Shown piece by piece: positions 1 through 5,121 of a DNA stretch of 8,418 nucleotides. The notes beneath the pieces are model-generated. The model was not told the origin of the DNA, made no database searches, and worked only from the letters and a program-made list of their open reading frames with translations. Position numbers and translations under genes: made by a program. The DNA comes from Nocardioides sp. (GTDB lineage Bacteria; Actinomycetota; Actinomycetes; Propionibacteriales; Nocardioidaceae), in assembly GCA_031177735.1 (NCBI GenBank), contig JAPSKJ010000083.1, positions 1 to 8,418 of the forward strand. Direction: 5' to 3'. Every line of letters begins with the position of its first letter. The stretch's first letter is position 1.

Positions 1-299
1 GACATCGTGGACACGACGCCGCGCGGCTTGTTGAGCACCAGGTAGACCTTCTCCGAGACCGGCGGCAGCCGCTTGCCCGCCACTCGGATGCGGTCGGTGC
101 GTGGATCGACCTTGGTGCCCAGCCGGGTGACCACCTCGCCGTTGACCTCGACCTCGCCGTCGAGCATCAGCTCCTCGCTCTTGCGCCGCGAGGCGACGCC
201 GGTGATGGCGAGCAGCTTCTGCAGCCGGATCAGGCCCTGCTCGTCGAGCGCGTCCTGGAGCAGGTCGGCGACCGGGGTGTCCGCGGGCTCGTCACTCAC
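1..299 (-). CDS. rluB: RluB/RsuA-family rRNA pseudouridine synthase, N-terminal part (cut by window edge)
   Basis: Only the first 99 codons are visible; the gene runs off the low-coordinate edge. Members of this family isomerise a uridine in rRNA to pseudouridine in the cytoplasm; RluB acts on helix 89 of 23S rRNA. An S4 RNA-binding domain is seen at about residues 23-70 (LQKLLAITGVASRRKSEEL, then DGEVEVNGEVV and LGTKVDP). The entry to the catalytic domain follows, with VYLVLNKPRGVVSTM at about 85-99; the NKPRG motif is a family hallmark. The catalytic Asp motif lies outside the window. The GTG start at 299 overlaps the scpB stop by 8 bp and has AGGAGG nine bases upstream (314-309), so it is probably translationally coupled. 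In Mycobacterium tuberculosis the same order parA-like, scpA, scpB, pseudouridine synthase is known (Rv1708-Rv1711). RluB rather than RsuA is inferred from this context. Confidence 0.9.
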   Translation of the reverse strand, partial: MSDEPADTPVADLLQDALDEQGLIRLQKLLAITGVASRRKSEELMLDGEVEVNGEVVTRLGTKVDPRTDRIRVAGKRLPPVSEKVYLVLNKPRGVVSTM

Positions 300-1026
300 G
301 GGTGCGGTCCTCCTGGGTGGTGTCGGTGGTGAGGTCGGTGATGGTCTCGGGGGCCGCGGCGGTGGTCGCCGTGGCGATGTCAGCGGGGGGTTGAGTGGTG
401 GTCTCGGCCGGCTCCGCCGACGGCGCGGGCGCCGCCATCTCGGCGAGCTCGTCCTCCAGGTCCCCCATGTCGGGGAGGTACGGCGCCAGCTCGGGCAGCT
501 CGTCGAGAGAGGTCACCCCGATCCGCTCGAGGAAGTAGCTCGTCGTGCGGTACAAGATGGCCCCGGTCTCGCCGTCGTGGCCGGCCTCCTCGACCAGACC
601 GCGGGCGAGCAGGGTGCGCATCACGCCGTCGACGTTCACCCCTCGGACGGCCGAGACCCGAGCGCGGGAGACGGGCTGCTTGTAGGCCACCACCGCGAGC
701 GTCTCGAGGGCGGCCTGGGTCAGCCGGGCCTGCTGGCCGTCGAGGACGAACCCCTCGACGACCGCGGCGTACTCGTCGCGGGTGTAGAACCGCCACCCCC
801 CGGCCACGTTGCGCAGGTCGAAGCCTCTCCCCTGCTCGGTGTAGTCGGCGGCCAGGCCGACGAGGGCGTCGGCGACCTCCTCGGCGGGGTAGCCGACCGC
901 GCTGGCCAGCGTGGGCACGTCGAGCGGCTGGTCGGCGACCATGAGGATCGCCTCCAGCGACGGCCGCAGAGCGGCCACCGGGACGTCGAGGGTCTCCGGG
1001 TCGCGGTCGACCACGGGCTCGGTCAT
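292..1026 (-). CDS. scpB: Segregation and condensation protein B (ScpB)
   Basis: A protein of 244 residues, the kleisin-associated (kite) subunit of the bacterial SMC-ScpAB condensin. It binds ScpA as a dimer and helps SMC compact and segregate the chromosome. Two winged-helix domains are visible. The first covers about residues 17-90 (LRPSLEAILMVADQPL, then GFDLRNVAGGWRFYTRDEY). The second covers about 100-172, with the family signature LTQAALETLAVVAYKQPVSR, VRGVNVDGVMRTLLARGLVEE and YRTTSYFLERIG. The last 45 or so residues are an Ala/Thr/Pro/Glu-rich tail, probably disordered. The ATG at 1026 was chosen because AGGAGG stands seven bases upstream and because the start overlaps the scpA stop in ATGA. 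The same frame stays open upstream inside scpA, but that stretch has no family similarity. Identification is firm. Confidence 0.96.
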   Translation of the reverse strand: MTEPVVDRDPETLDVPVAALRPSLEAILMVADQPLDVPTLASAVGYPAEEVADALVGLAADYTEQGRGFDLRNVAGGWRFYTRDEYAAVVEGFVLDGQQARLTQAALETLAVVAYKQPVSRARVSAVRGVNVDGVMRTLLARGLVEEAGHDGETGAILYRTTSYFLERIGVTSLDELPELAPYLPDMGDLEDELAEMAAPAPSAEPAETTTQPPADIATATTAAAPETITDLTTDTTQEDRTRE

Positions 1027-1922
1027 CGGTCGTCCTCCTGGCTGGCGGGTGGGGCTGGGTCGGGCAGCGGCGGGGCGCCGTCGAACTCGTCGACGTCGAG
1101 GTCCTCGAGCCCGGTGTCGTCCTCGCCGGTCCACCGGACCGTCAGCTCCCCGAGCGGGCTGACCTGCTCGAAGCCGACCGCGCCCTCGCGGAAGAGCTCG
1201 AGCAGGGACAGGAACCGGGCGACCGTGGTGAGCGTGTCCGGTGAGTCGCCGCACAGCGCCCGGAAGGTCAGTGTGCCGGACCTCCTGAGGCGGTCCACCA
1301 CGATCGCTGCTTGTTCGCGCACGCTCACCGCCGGAGCGTGGATGTGCTGCAGGTTGAGCTCCGGCGGGCCCGGCTTGGGTGCGAGCGCTTTGGCGGCGAG
1401 AGCGGCGAACTGCTCCAGTCCGATGCCGATCAGCACCTCCGGCAGCAGGGTGGCGAACCGCTCCTCCATGCCGACGGCGCGCGGGAACCGGCGCGACTCG
1501 GCGGCGAGCCGCTCGGAGAGGACGGCGGCGACCTGCTTGAACGCCTTGTACTGCAGCAGCCGGGCGAAGAGCAGGTCGCGCGCCTCCAGCAGGGCGAGAT
1601 CCTCCTCGTCCTCGACGTCTCCCTGCGGCAGCAACCGGGCCGCCTTCAGGTCCAGGAGCGTCGCGGCCACCAGCAGGAACGACGAGGTCTGCTCCAGGTC
1701 CCATCCACCCGACTCGGGCGCGAGGGCGTGCTGCGCCTTCACGTGGGCGATGAACTCGTCGGTCACCCGGGCCAGCGAGACCTCGGTGATGTCGAGCTTG
1801 TGCTTGGCGATCAGGCTCAGCAGCAGGTCGAAGGGGCCCTCGAAGTTGTCCAGGCGCACCTCGAAGCCGCCAGACCCCTCCCCCGAGTCGGTGCTCCGCG
1901 CGCTCGCGTCGGTCACCGCCAT
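1023..1922 (-). CDS. scpA: Segregation and condensation protein A (ScpA, kleisin)
   Basis: A protein of 299 residues, the kleisin subunit that bridges the SMC heads and carries the ScpB dimer in the bacterial condensin. The N-terminal SMC-neck-binding region begins at about residue 20 with the hallmark DNFEGPFDLLLSLIAKHKLD (25-44), followed by ITEVSLARVTDEFIAHV. The helix WDLEQTSSFLLVAATLLDLKAARLLP covers about 74-99. An acidic linker (VEDEEDLALLEARD) and an ScpB-binding middle segment follow. The C-terminal winged helix that contacts the SMC cap is at about 213-266, ending GELTVRW. A further 30 or so acidic, Pro-rich residues follow. The ATG at 1922 lies 21 bp after the preceding small gene and has only a weak purine-rich ribosome site. 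The end overlaps scpB by 4 bp. Length and motifs are normal for actinobacteria. Confidence 0.96.
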   Translation of the reverse strand: MAVTDASARSTDSGEGSGGFEVRLDNFEGPFDLLLSLIAKHKLDITEVSLARVTDEFIAHVKAQHALAPESGGWDLEQTSSFLLVAATLLDLKAARLLPQGDVEDEEDLALLEARDLLFARLLQYKAFKQVAAVLSERLAAESRRFPRAVGMEERFATLLPEVLIGIGLEQFAALAAKALAPKPGPPELNLQHIHAPAVSVREQAAIVVDRLRRSGTLTFRALCGDSPDTLTTVARFLSLLELFREGAVGFEQVSPLGELTVRWTGEDDTGLEDLDVDEFDGAPPLPDPAPPASQEDDR

Positions 1923-1943
1923 GCCGTGTGCGTCACTTCGGCG

Positions 1944-2336
1944 TCACTCCTCGGCGAGCCGGCGCACCAGGGCACTCTCGGCCCCGTGCGCCTCGAGGTC
2001 GGCCAGCACGAGGGCGAGCGCCTCGCGCACCAGCCGACCCCGGTCAACAGCGAGGCCGTGCTCGCGGCGCAGCGCCAGCCGGGCGTGCTCGATCTCGAGG
2101 AGCTCGTCGGACGTGATGTAGACGGTCATCTTCTCGTCGTGCCGGACCCGGCCGCTGGGCTTGCGGCCCTTCGCCGGCGTCGGCTCGGGCACGGCGCGGA
2201 CGGGGCCCCGCTTCCCCGACGCGGGACCCGCTCCATCCGCGCCCTGCTCGGTCTCGCCCTGGGCGCCCGTGGCGTCGGGCTCCACCGTCGGACGGAACAG
2301 GTCATCTGCGGAGGGCAGGCTCACGCGTCGGGCCAA
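1944..2336 (-). CDS. Small ribbon-helix-helix-like protein between ParA and ScpA
   Basis: A protein of 130 residues that I do not recognise as a named gene. Residues 1-66 are low-complexity (Gly, Pro, Ala, Glu-rich; probably disordered) and end in a basic patch, KGRKPSGRVRHDEK. Residues 70-117 resemble a ribbon-helix-helix DNA-binding fold: a short strand (MTVYIT), a first helix (about 77-93) and a second helix (about 98-116, DRGRLVREALALVLADLEAHG). The gene lies directly after the ParA-family ATPase, overlapping it by 16 bp, and 21 bp before scpA. A DNA-binding or ParA-stimulating partner role is therefore an inference from context. The TTG start at 2336 has a good ribosome site (GGGAGGTG, 2352-2345). 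A GTG at 2324 that overlaps the parA stop in GTGA would give 126 residues but has no nearby ribosome site. Either start leaves the folded domain intact. Confidence 0.8.
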   Translation of the reverse strand: MARRVSLPSADDLFRPTVEPDATGAQGETEQGADGAGPASGKRGPVRAVPEPTPAKGRKPSGRVRHDEKMTVYITSDELLEIEHARLALRREHGLAVDRGRLVREALALVLADLEAHGAESALVRRLAEE

Positions 2337-3202
2337 CGGGACAGCACCTCCCTGGCGAGCTGGCGGTAGGAGTCCGCGCCGGCCGAGGCCGAGGCATAGG
2401 TGGTGATCGGCTCACCGGCGACGGTCGAGTCGGAGAACTTCACGGTGCGGCGGATGACGGTGTGGAACACGGTGTCGCCCCACGCCTGGACGAGCCGCTC
2501 CATGACCTCGCGGCTGTGCAGCGTGCGGCCGTCGTACATCGTGCCGAGCACACCGTCGATCGAGAGTCGCGGGTTGAGCCGCTCGCGCACCTTGTCGATG
2601 GTCGTCTTGAGCAGCGCGACCCCCCGCAGCGCGAAGTACTCACACTCCAGCGGGACGATGACGCCGTGGGCTGCGGTGAGGGCGTTGACGGTCAGCAGAC
2701 CCAGCGACGGCTGGCAGTCGATCAGGATGACGTCGTACTCCGCCAGCGCGGGTGCGAGCACCCGCTGCAGGGTCTGCTCGCGCGCCACCTCGTGGACGAG
2801 CTGGACCTCGGCGGCGGAGAGGTCGATGTTGGAGGGCAGCAGGTCCATGCCGGGCACACCGGAGGGCACGACCACGTCGTGGATGTCGACGTCGCGCTCC
2901 ATCAGCAGGTTGTAGACGGTCAGGTCCATCTCGTGCGGGCTGAGACCCAGCCCCACGGACAGCGATCCCTGCGGGTCGAAGTCGACCAGGAGCACCTTGC
3001 GGCCGTACTCCGCCAGCGAGGCGCCGAGGTTGATCGTCGTGGTCGTCTTGCCGACCCCGCCCTTCTGGTTGCACATGGCCACCACCCGGGCGTTGCCGTG
3101 CCGGGCGACCGGCTTCGGCTCCGGGATCACCGGCATCGGACGGCCGGTGGGGCCGAGCTTCGCCTCCTCGACGAGGGGCTCGAACGGCAGCGCGTCGGGC
3201 AA
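2321..3202 (-). CDS. ParA/Soj-family ATPase of the scpAB operon
   Basis: A cytoplasmic protein of 293 residues in the ParA/MinD family of deviant Walker ATPases. Seen directly: the deviant Walker A motif CNQKGGVGKTT at 44-54 with signature Lys47 and catalytic Lys52, motif LLVDFDPQG at 71-79 (Asp74, Asp76), and Walker B VILIDCQPSLG at 158-168 (Asp162). The first 38 or so residues are a Pro-rich extension before the fold. ParA ATPases dimerise with ATP, bind DNA non-specifically and move cargo through a partner such as ParB. No parB follows here, so this is probably not the origin-segregating ParA but the separate paralogue found with scpAB in actinobacteria (Rv1708 in M. tuberculosis). Its precise role is unsettled. 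The start is TTG at 3202, the only start codon between an in-frame stop at 3226-3224 and the conserved fold that leaves the extension whole. It is the first gene of the operon. Confidence 0.93.
   Translation of the reverse strand: MPDALPFEPLVEEAKLGPTGRPMPVIPEPKPVARHGNARVVAMCNQKGGVGKTTTTINLGASLAEYGRKVLLVDFDPQGSLSVGLGLSPHEMDLTVYNLLMERDVDIHDVVVPSGVPGMDLLPSNIDLSAAEVQLVHEVAREQTLQRVLAPALAEYDVILIDCQPSLGLLTVNALTAAHGVIVPLECEYFALRGVALLKTTIDKVRERLNPRLSIDGVLGTMYDGRTLHSREVMERLVQAWGDTVFHTVIRRTVKFSDSTVAGEPITTYASASAGADSYRQLAREVLSRWPDA
2345..2352 (-). promoter_or_regulatory. Ribosome binding site deciding the TTG start of the RHH-like gene
   Basis: The minus strand reads GGGAGGTG inside the 3' end of the ParA gene. 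The GGAGG core is 10 bases before the TTG at 2336 and 22 bases before the alternative GTG at 2324. The spacing favours TTG, so I prefer the longer protein with a 16 bp overlap. Confidence 0.55.
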
Positions 3203-3235
3203 CGGGGTCTCGCTTCCTAGGGGTCAGACGGGGCG

Positions 3236-3241
3236 AGCATA
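3236..3241 (-). promoter_or_regulatory. Alternative -10 box (TATGCT) close to parA
   Basis: The minus strand reads ACAATATGCT, one of the few AT-rich spots in the region. TATGCT fits TAnnnT and would place a start near 3229 with a 27-base leader. No -35 resembling TTGACA lies 16-19 bases upstream, so it is a weaker candidate than the upstream one. Confidence 0.28.
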
Positions 3242-3295
3242 TTGTCCTCGGCCTCTGGTCGGCCCGTGGGTCGGCTCCATTGTCGACAGGGCGAC

Positions 3296-3345
3296 TTGTG
3301 ACCGGGCTTCGGGCGAGCGTAGGACCGCCGCGAAGCGAGTCACAA
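3296..3345. repeat. 50-bp imperfect dyad in the parA upstream region
   Basis: Nested arms are perfectly complementary: TTGTGAC (3296-3302) with GTCACAA (3339-3345), GCTTCG (3306-3311) with CGAAGC (3331-3336), and GGCG (3312-3315) with CGCC (3326-3329). In total 17 pairs surround a 10-base centre. It could be an operator covering the promoter candidate. Alternatively, as RNA, it could be a terminator hairpin for the GNAT gene that ends 120 bp upstream; there is no U-tract. Confidence 0.5.
3316..3345 (-). promoter_or_regulatory. Candidate sigma-70-type promoter of the parA-scpAB operon
   Basis: On the minus strand, TTGTGA (3345-3340) and TACGCT (3321-3316) are separated by 18 bases. They match the actinobacterial pattern of a TTGnnn-like -35 and a TAnnnT -10. 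Transcription would start near 3309, giving a leader of about 107 bases before the parA TTG. Both boxes lie inside the 50-bp dyad, which would let a bound protein block the polymerase. This is a pattern match only. Confidence 0.4.
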
Positions 3346-3380
3346 CCCGGGTGGCCGATTCCCCCAGCCGTGCAGCCGAT

Positions 3381-3421
3381 CTGTGCACGAGGTGTGTACG
3401 CCGCCCGCGGGCCGTGCACAG
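3381..3421. repeat. Inverted repeat CTGTGCAC...GTGCACAG
   Basis: A perfect 8-bp inverted repeat (3381-3388 and 3414-3421) is separated by 25 bp. Each arm contains the palindrome GTGCAC. Related GTGCA or GTGTA words stand at 3370, 3394 and 3436. It may be a regulator binding site for either neighbour; no known operator consensus was recognised. Confidence 0.35.
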
Positions 3422-3467
3422 GTAGCGGAGTGCCTGTGCATGATCCTGTGGAGGGTCGGGCCGAGGA

Positions 3468-3752
3468 TCAGGACGCCACGAGACCTTGGTAGTCGGGGTG
3501 CTTGTCGATCCACCCCGTGATGAACGAGCACTGCGGCACCACCGAGCGGCCCTGCGCCCGCAGGTCGTCGAGAGCACCACGGGCCAGGGCGCTGCCGACA
3601 CCGCGGCCCTCGAACCGGTCGGCGACCTCGGTGTGGGTCAGGACGGTCGACTCGCTGCGCTGCTGGTAGGCCACGAAGCCGGCCATCTCGCCGTCCAGCC
3701 AGGCCTCGTAGCGGCTCTGCTCGGCGTTGTTCCGGACCTCGACGTCGCTCAT
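3468..3752 (-). CDS. Small GNAT-family N-acetyltransferase (YjdJ/NATD1 type)
   Basis: A protein of 94 residues, about half the size of usual GNAT enzymes but normal for the YjdJ/NATD1 subgroup (PF14542, COG2388), which keeps little more than the acetyl-CoA-binding core. Visible features are the strands YEAWLDGEMAGFVAYQQR and STVLTHTEV (about 15-43), the CoA pyrophosphate loop RFEGRGVGSALARGAL (46-61; the R/Q-x-x-G-x-G/A type loop), and the C-terminal VVPQCSFITGWIDKHPDY (71-88) with the conserved Cys75. Substrates of this subgroup are largely unknown. The ATG at 3752 is the only plausible start. It has a GGGTGG stretch four bases upstream that may serve as a ribosome site, but the same bases form part of a -10 box suited to a leaderless transcript. 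It is a single gene between two transcription units. Confidence 0.88.
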   Translation of the reverse strand: MSDVEVRNNAEQSRYEAWLDGEMAGFVAYQQRSESTVLTHTEVADRFEGRGVGSALARGALDDLRAQGRSVVPQCSFITGWIDKHPDYQGLVAS

Positions 3753-3758
3753 GCGACC

Positions 3759-3764
3759 ACCCTA
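3759..3764 (-). promoter_or_regulatory. -10 box for a predicted leaderless GNAT transcript
   Basis: The minus strand reads TAGGGT followed by six bases (GGTCGC) and then the ATG at 3752. A TAnnnT box whose last T is seven bases before the start site is the standard spacing in actinobacteria, so the A of the ATG would be the first base of the mRNA. The terC terminator hairpin ends at 3765, directly beside the box, which leaves no room for a normal leader. No -35 match is seen. Confidence 0.45.
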
Positions 3765-3792
3765 GTGGTCCGGGCCAGACGGCCCGGACCAC
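3765..3792 (-). terminator. Strong hairpin terminator downstream of the TerC gene
   Basis: A perfect 12-bp GC-rich stem (3765-3776 with 3781-3792) has a 4-base loop. It lies 33 bp after the terC stop and is not followed by a U-tract, as is common for actinobacterial hairpin terminators. It separates the riboswitch-controlled terC unit from the GNAT gene. Confidence 0.65.
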
Positions 3793-3798
3793 CAGGGG

Positions 3799-3819
3799 TG
3801 ACCGGTGTGCGGCCGGTCA
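3799..3819 (-). terminator. Second hairpin just after the TerC stop codon
   Basis: Arms TGACCGG (3799-3805) and CCGGTCA (3813-3819) form a 7-bp stem with a 7-base loop, six bases past the terC stop. Together with the stronger hairpin that follows it makes a tandem termination region. It may instead only stabilise the 3' end. Confidence 0.4.
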
Positions 3820-3824
3820 ACCGA

Positions 3825-4883
3825 TCAGTCGTTGTCCCAGTCCCGGCGAGGACCGGTGTGCACGTCGCGCTCGGTGGCGGCCATCCGGCGCGAGCCGATC
3901 AGGCTGGCCACCGTGGTGACGGCCAGCGTGCCGACGATGACGGTCAGGGAGAGCCAGATCGGGATGTCCGGCGCCCACTCGACGTGGTGACCGCCGTTGA
4001 TGAACGGCAGCTCGTTCTCGTGCAGGGCGTGCAGGATCAGCTTGACTCCGATGAACCCGAGCAGGAACGCCAGGCCGTAGGAGAGGTAGATGAGCCGCTC
4101 GAGCAGGCCGCCGATGAGGAAGTAGAGCTGACGCAGACCCATCAGGGCGAAGATGTTGGCCGTGAAGACCAGGTAGGGGTCCTTGGTCAGACCGTAGATC
4201 GCGGGGATCGAGTCGAGCGCGAACAGCAGGTCGGTCGTGCCGAGGGCGAGGATGACGAAGAACATCGGGGTCAGCAGGCGCTTGCCGTCGACCTTCGCGA
4301 AGATCTTCGTGCCGTGCCACTCGCTGGTCGCCGGCAGGTGGGTCTCGGCGTACTTGACGAGCTTGTTCTCCTCGTAGTCGTCCTCGTCCTCGCCGCCCTC
4401 CTTGGCCAGCTTGAAGGCGGTGTAGATCAGGAACAGGCCGAAGAGGTAGAAGACCCAGCTGAACTCGTTGATCGCGGCGGCGCCGAGGACGATGAAGATC
4501 GCGCGCATGATCAGGGCGAGCACGATGCCGATCATCAGGGCGGTCTGCTGGTACTGCCGCGGCACGCCGAACTTCGCCATGATGATGATGAAGATGAACA
4601 GGTTGTCGACCGACAGCGAGTACTCCGTCAGCCAGCCGGCGAAGAACTCCGCCGCGGGGGCCTCGGAGAGCTCGTGCGGCTCGGCGAAGAGCGCCAGGCC
4701 GATCCCGAACAGGATCGCCAGACCGACGAAGAAGGCAAGGTGGGTGCTCACCTCCTTCATCGACGGCGTGTGCGGGCGGCGCCCGATCACGAAGAGGTCG
4801 ATGGCGAAGATGACCACCGCGACGGCGATGGTGATCGCCCAGACGGTGTTCGAGGCGACGGAGTCGCCGATCAGGGAATTCAC
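3825..4883 (-). CDS. TerC-family integral membrane protein, probable Mn2+ exporter
   Basis: A protein of 352 residues from a GTG start, close to the size of E. coli Alx. About nine hydrophobic segments are visible (roughly 13-33, 48-66, 80-103, 113-135, 138-158, 205-222, 235-260, 266-286 and 307-328). Hallmarks are EYSLSVDNLFIF (87-98; acidic residues Glu87 and Asp93) in one half and FALDSIPA (221-228; Asp224) in the other; these acidic membrane residues are thought to carry metal. A very acidic loop (GGEDEDDYEENK, about 163-174) lies between the halves. TerC/Alx proteins are linked to Mn2+ export, and the Mn2+ riboswitch in the leader supports that role more than tellurite resistance. GTG at 4883 was chosen because GGAGGAG (4900-4894) lies 10 bases upstream. 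The frame stays open further upstream, but only through the riboswitch. The short C-terminus ends RRDWDND. Confidence 0.92.
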   Translation of the reverse strand: MNSLIGDSVASNTVWAITIAVAVVIFAIDLFVIGRRPHTPSMKEVSTHLAFFVGLAILFGIGLALFAEPHELSEAPAAEFFAGWLTEYSLSVDNLFIFIIIMAKFGVPRQYQQTALMIGIVLALIMRAIFIVLGAAAINEFSWVFYLFGLFLIYTAFKLAKEGGEDEDDYEENKLVKYAETHLPATSEWHGTKIFAKVDGKRLLTPMFFVILALGTTDLLFALDSIPAIYGLTKDPYLVFTANIFALMGLRQLYFLIGGLLERLIYLSYGLAFLLGFIGVKLILHALHENELPFINGGHHVEWAPDIPIWLSLTVIVGTLAVTTVASLIGSRRMAATERDVHTGPRRDWDND

Positions 4884-4895
4884 GTGCTGGTGTCT

Positions 4896-4973
4896 CCTCC
4901 GGAGCGCGCATACGTTGCCGGCGTCACCCAGCACGCTACTGGGTGCCCGCCGGCCGGACTGGAACTCCGGAGG
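4896..4973 (-). promoter_or_regulatory. Expression platform: P1 3' strand can sequester the terC ribosome site
   Basis: On the minus strand CCTCCGGAG (4973-4965) is perfectly complementary to CTCCGGAGG (4904-4896), which contains the terC Shine-Dalgarno. The first five bases are also the 3' strand of riboswitch helix P1. The two pairings exclude each other, so P1 formation would release the ribosome site. This predicts translation ON with Mn2+. It is inferred from complementarity alone. Confidence 0.55.
4917..4954 (-). other. Linker hairpin between riboswitch and terC ribosome site
   Basis: Two stacked 7-bp perfect stems, GCCGGCG (4954-4948) with CGCCGGC (4923-4917) and CACCCAG (4945-4939) with CTGGGTG (4931-4925), flank a GG/A internal loop and a 7-base loop. 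No U-tract follows. It could bring the anti-ribosome-site strand close to its target, or act as a weak terminator. Confidence 0.55.
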
Positions 4974-5080
4974 TCTCTTCCGCCCGGGTTCTACCGGACC
5001 GGTGGCACCGGGCGGGGTCCGGCATTCCCGGACTCCGGCCGTACTGACGACGCCACCGCGAAGGAATACTCCCCTCCTGG
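4969..5080 (-). ncRNA. yybP-ykoY manganese riboswitch
   Basis: The minus strand shows the conserved landmarks of this class in the right order. First is GGAGG followed by GGAGTA (5077-5067), equivalent to the known AAAGGGGAGUA. Next is TCGTCAGTACGG (5050-5039), equivalent to the conserved UCGUCAnUACG loop that binds Mn2+. The end is GGAAGAGACCTCC (4981-4969), equivalent to the known AAGACCUUU ending. Helices that can be traced are P1 (5077-5073 with 4973-4969), an adjoining UUCC/GGAA pair (5066-5063 with 4981-4978), a 7-bp helix (5058-5052 with 5006-5000) and a 6-bp hairpin (5033-5028 with 5022-5017). The class senses Mn2+ and is commonly found ahead of terC/alx-type genes, as here. Identification rests on recalled consensus, not on a covariance search. 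Confidence 0.88.
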
Positions 5081-5121
5081 CCACGCCATTCTTCCATGCG
5101 CCCGATGGGGTCCGCGCATCG

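Larger units (their letters stand above)
3203..3467. other. Intergenic region ahead of the parA-scpAB operon
   Basis: These 265 bp contain no convincing gene on either strand. They hold a 50-bp dyad (3296-3345), a promoter candidate within it (3316-3345), a second -10-like box (3236-3241), and a cluster of TGCA-centred boxes including a perfect 8-bp inverted repeat (3381-3421). The density of symmetric elements suggests that operon expression is regulated here or that a chromosome-binding protein sits here. A hairpin with arms GATCCT at 3442-3447 and AGGATC at 3464-3469, directly after the GNAT stop, is too weak to call a terminator. Confidence 0.6.

Noticed and set aside
1027..1704. Longer ScpB reading frame starting at 1704
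   Set aside because: The extra part is antisense-like composition inside scpA in another frame. ScpB similarity begins at the ATG at 1026, which has an AGGAGG ribosome site.
73..2121. A long open frame of 682 codons on the plus strand, and a similar 839-codon plus-strand frame at 3486-6005
   Set aside because: Both are antisense to recognised genes, rich in Arg/Ser/Gly or Val/Glu/Gln runs, and cross several gene borders and the riboswitch. This is the expected shadow effect in GC-rich DNA.
3442..3452. Minus-strand CCCTCCACAGG resembling a DnaA box near the parA gene
   Set aside because: It matches only 6 of 9 bases of TTGTCCACA and there is no dnaA, dnaN or AT-rich unwinding region nearby, so no origin is claimed.
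4879..4886. TTCACGTG resembling the core of a parS site
   Set aside because: Only the central 8 bases match the parS consensus GTTTCACGTGAAAC and the right arm diverges. It lies at the terC start codon, so chance is the simpler explanation.
4884..5084. N-terminal extension of the TerC protein by 67 residues from an ATG at 5084
   Set aside because: The extra stretch coincides with the riboswitch and is low in hydrophobic residues. The GTG at 4883 has its own strong ribosome site and starts at the natural beginning of the family.
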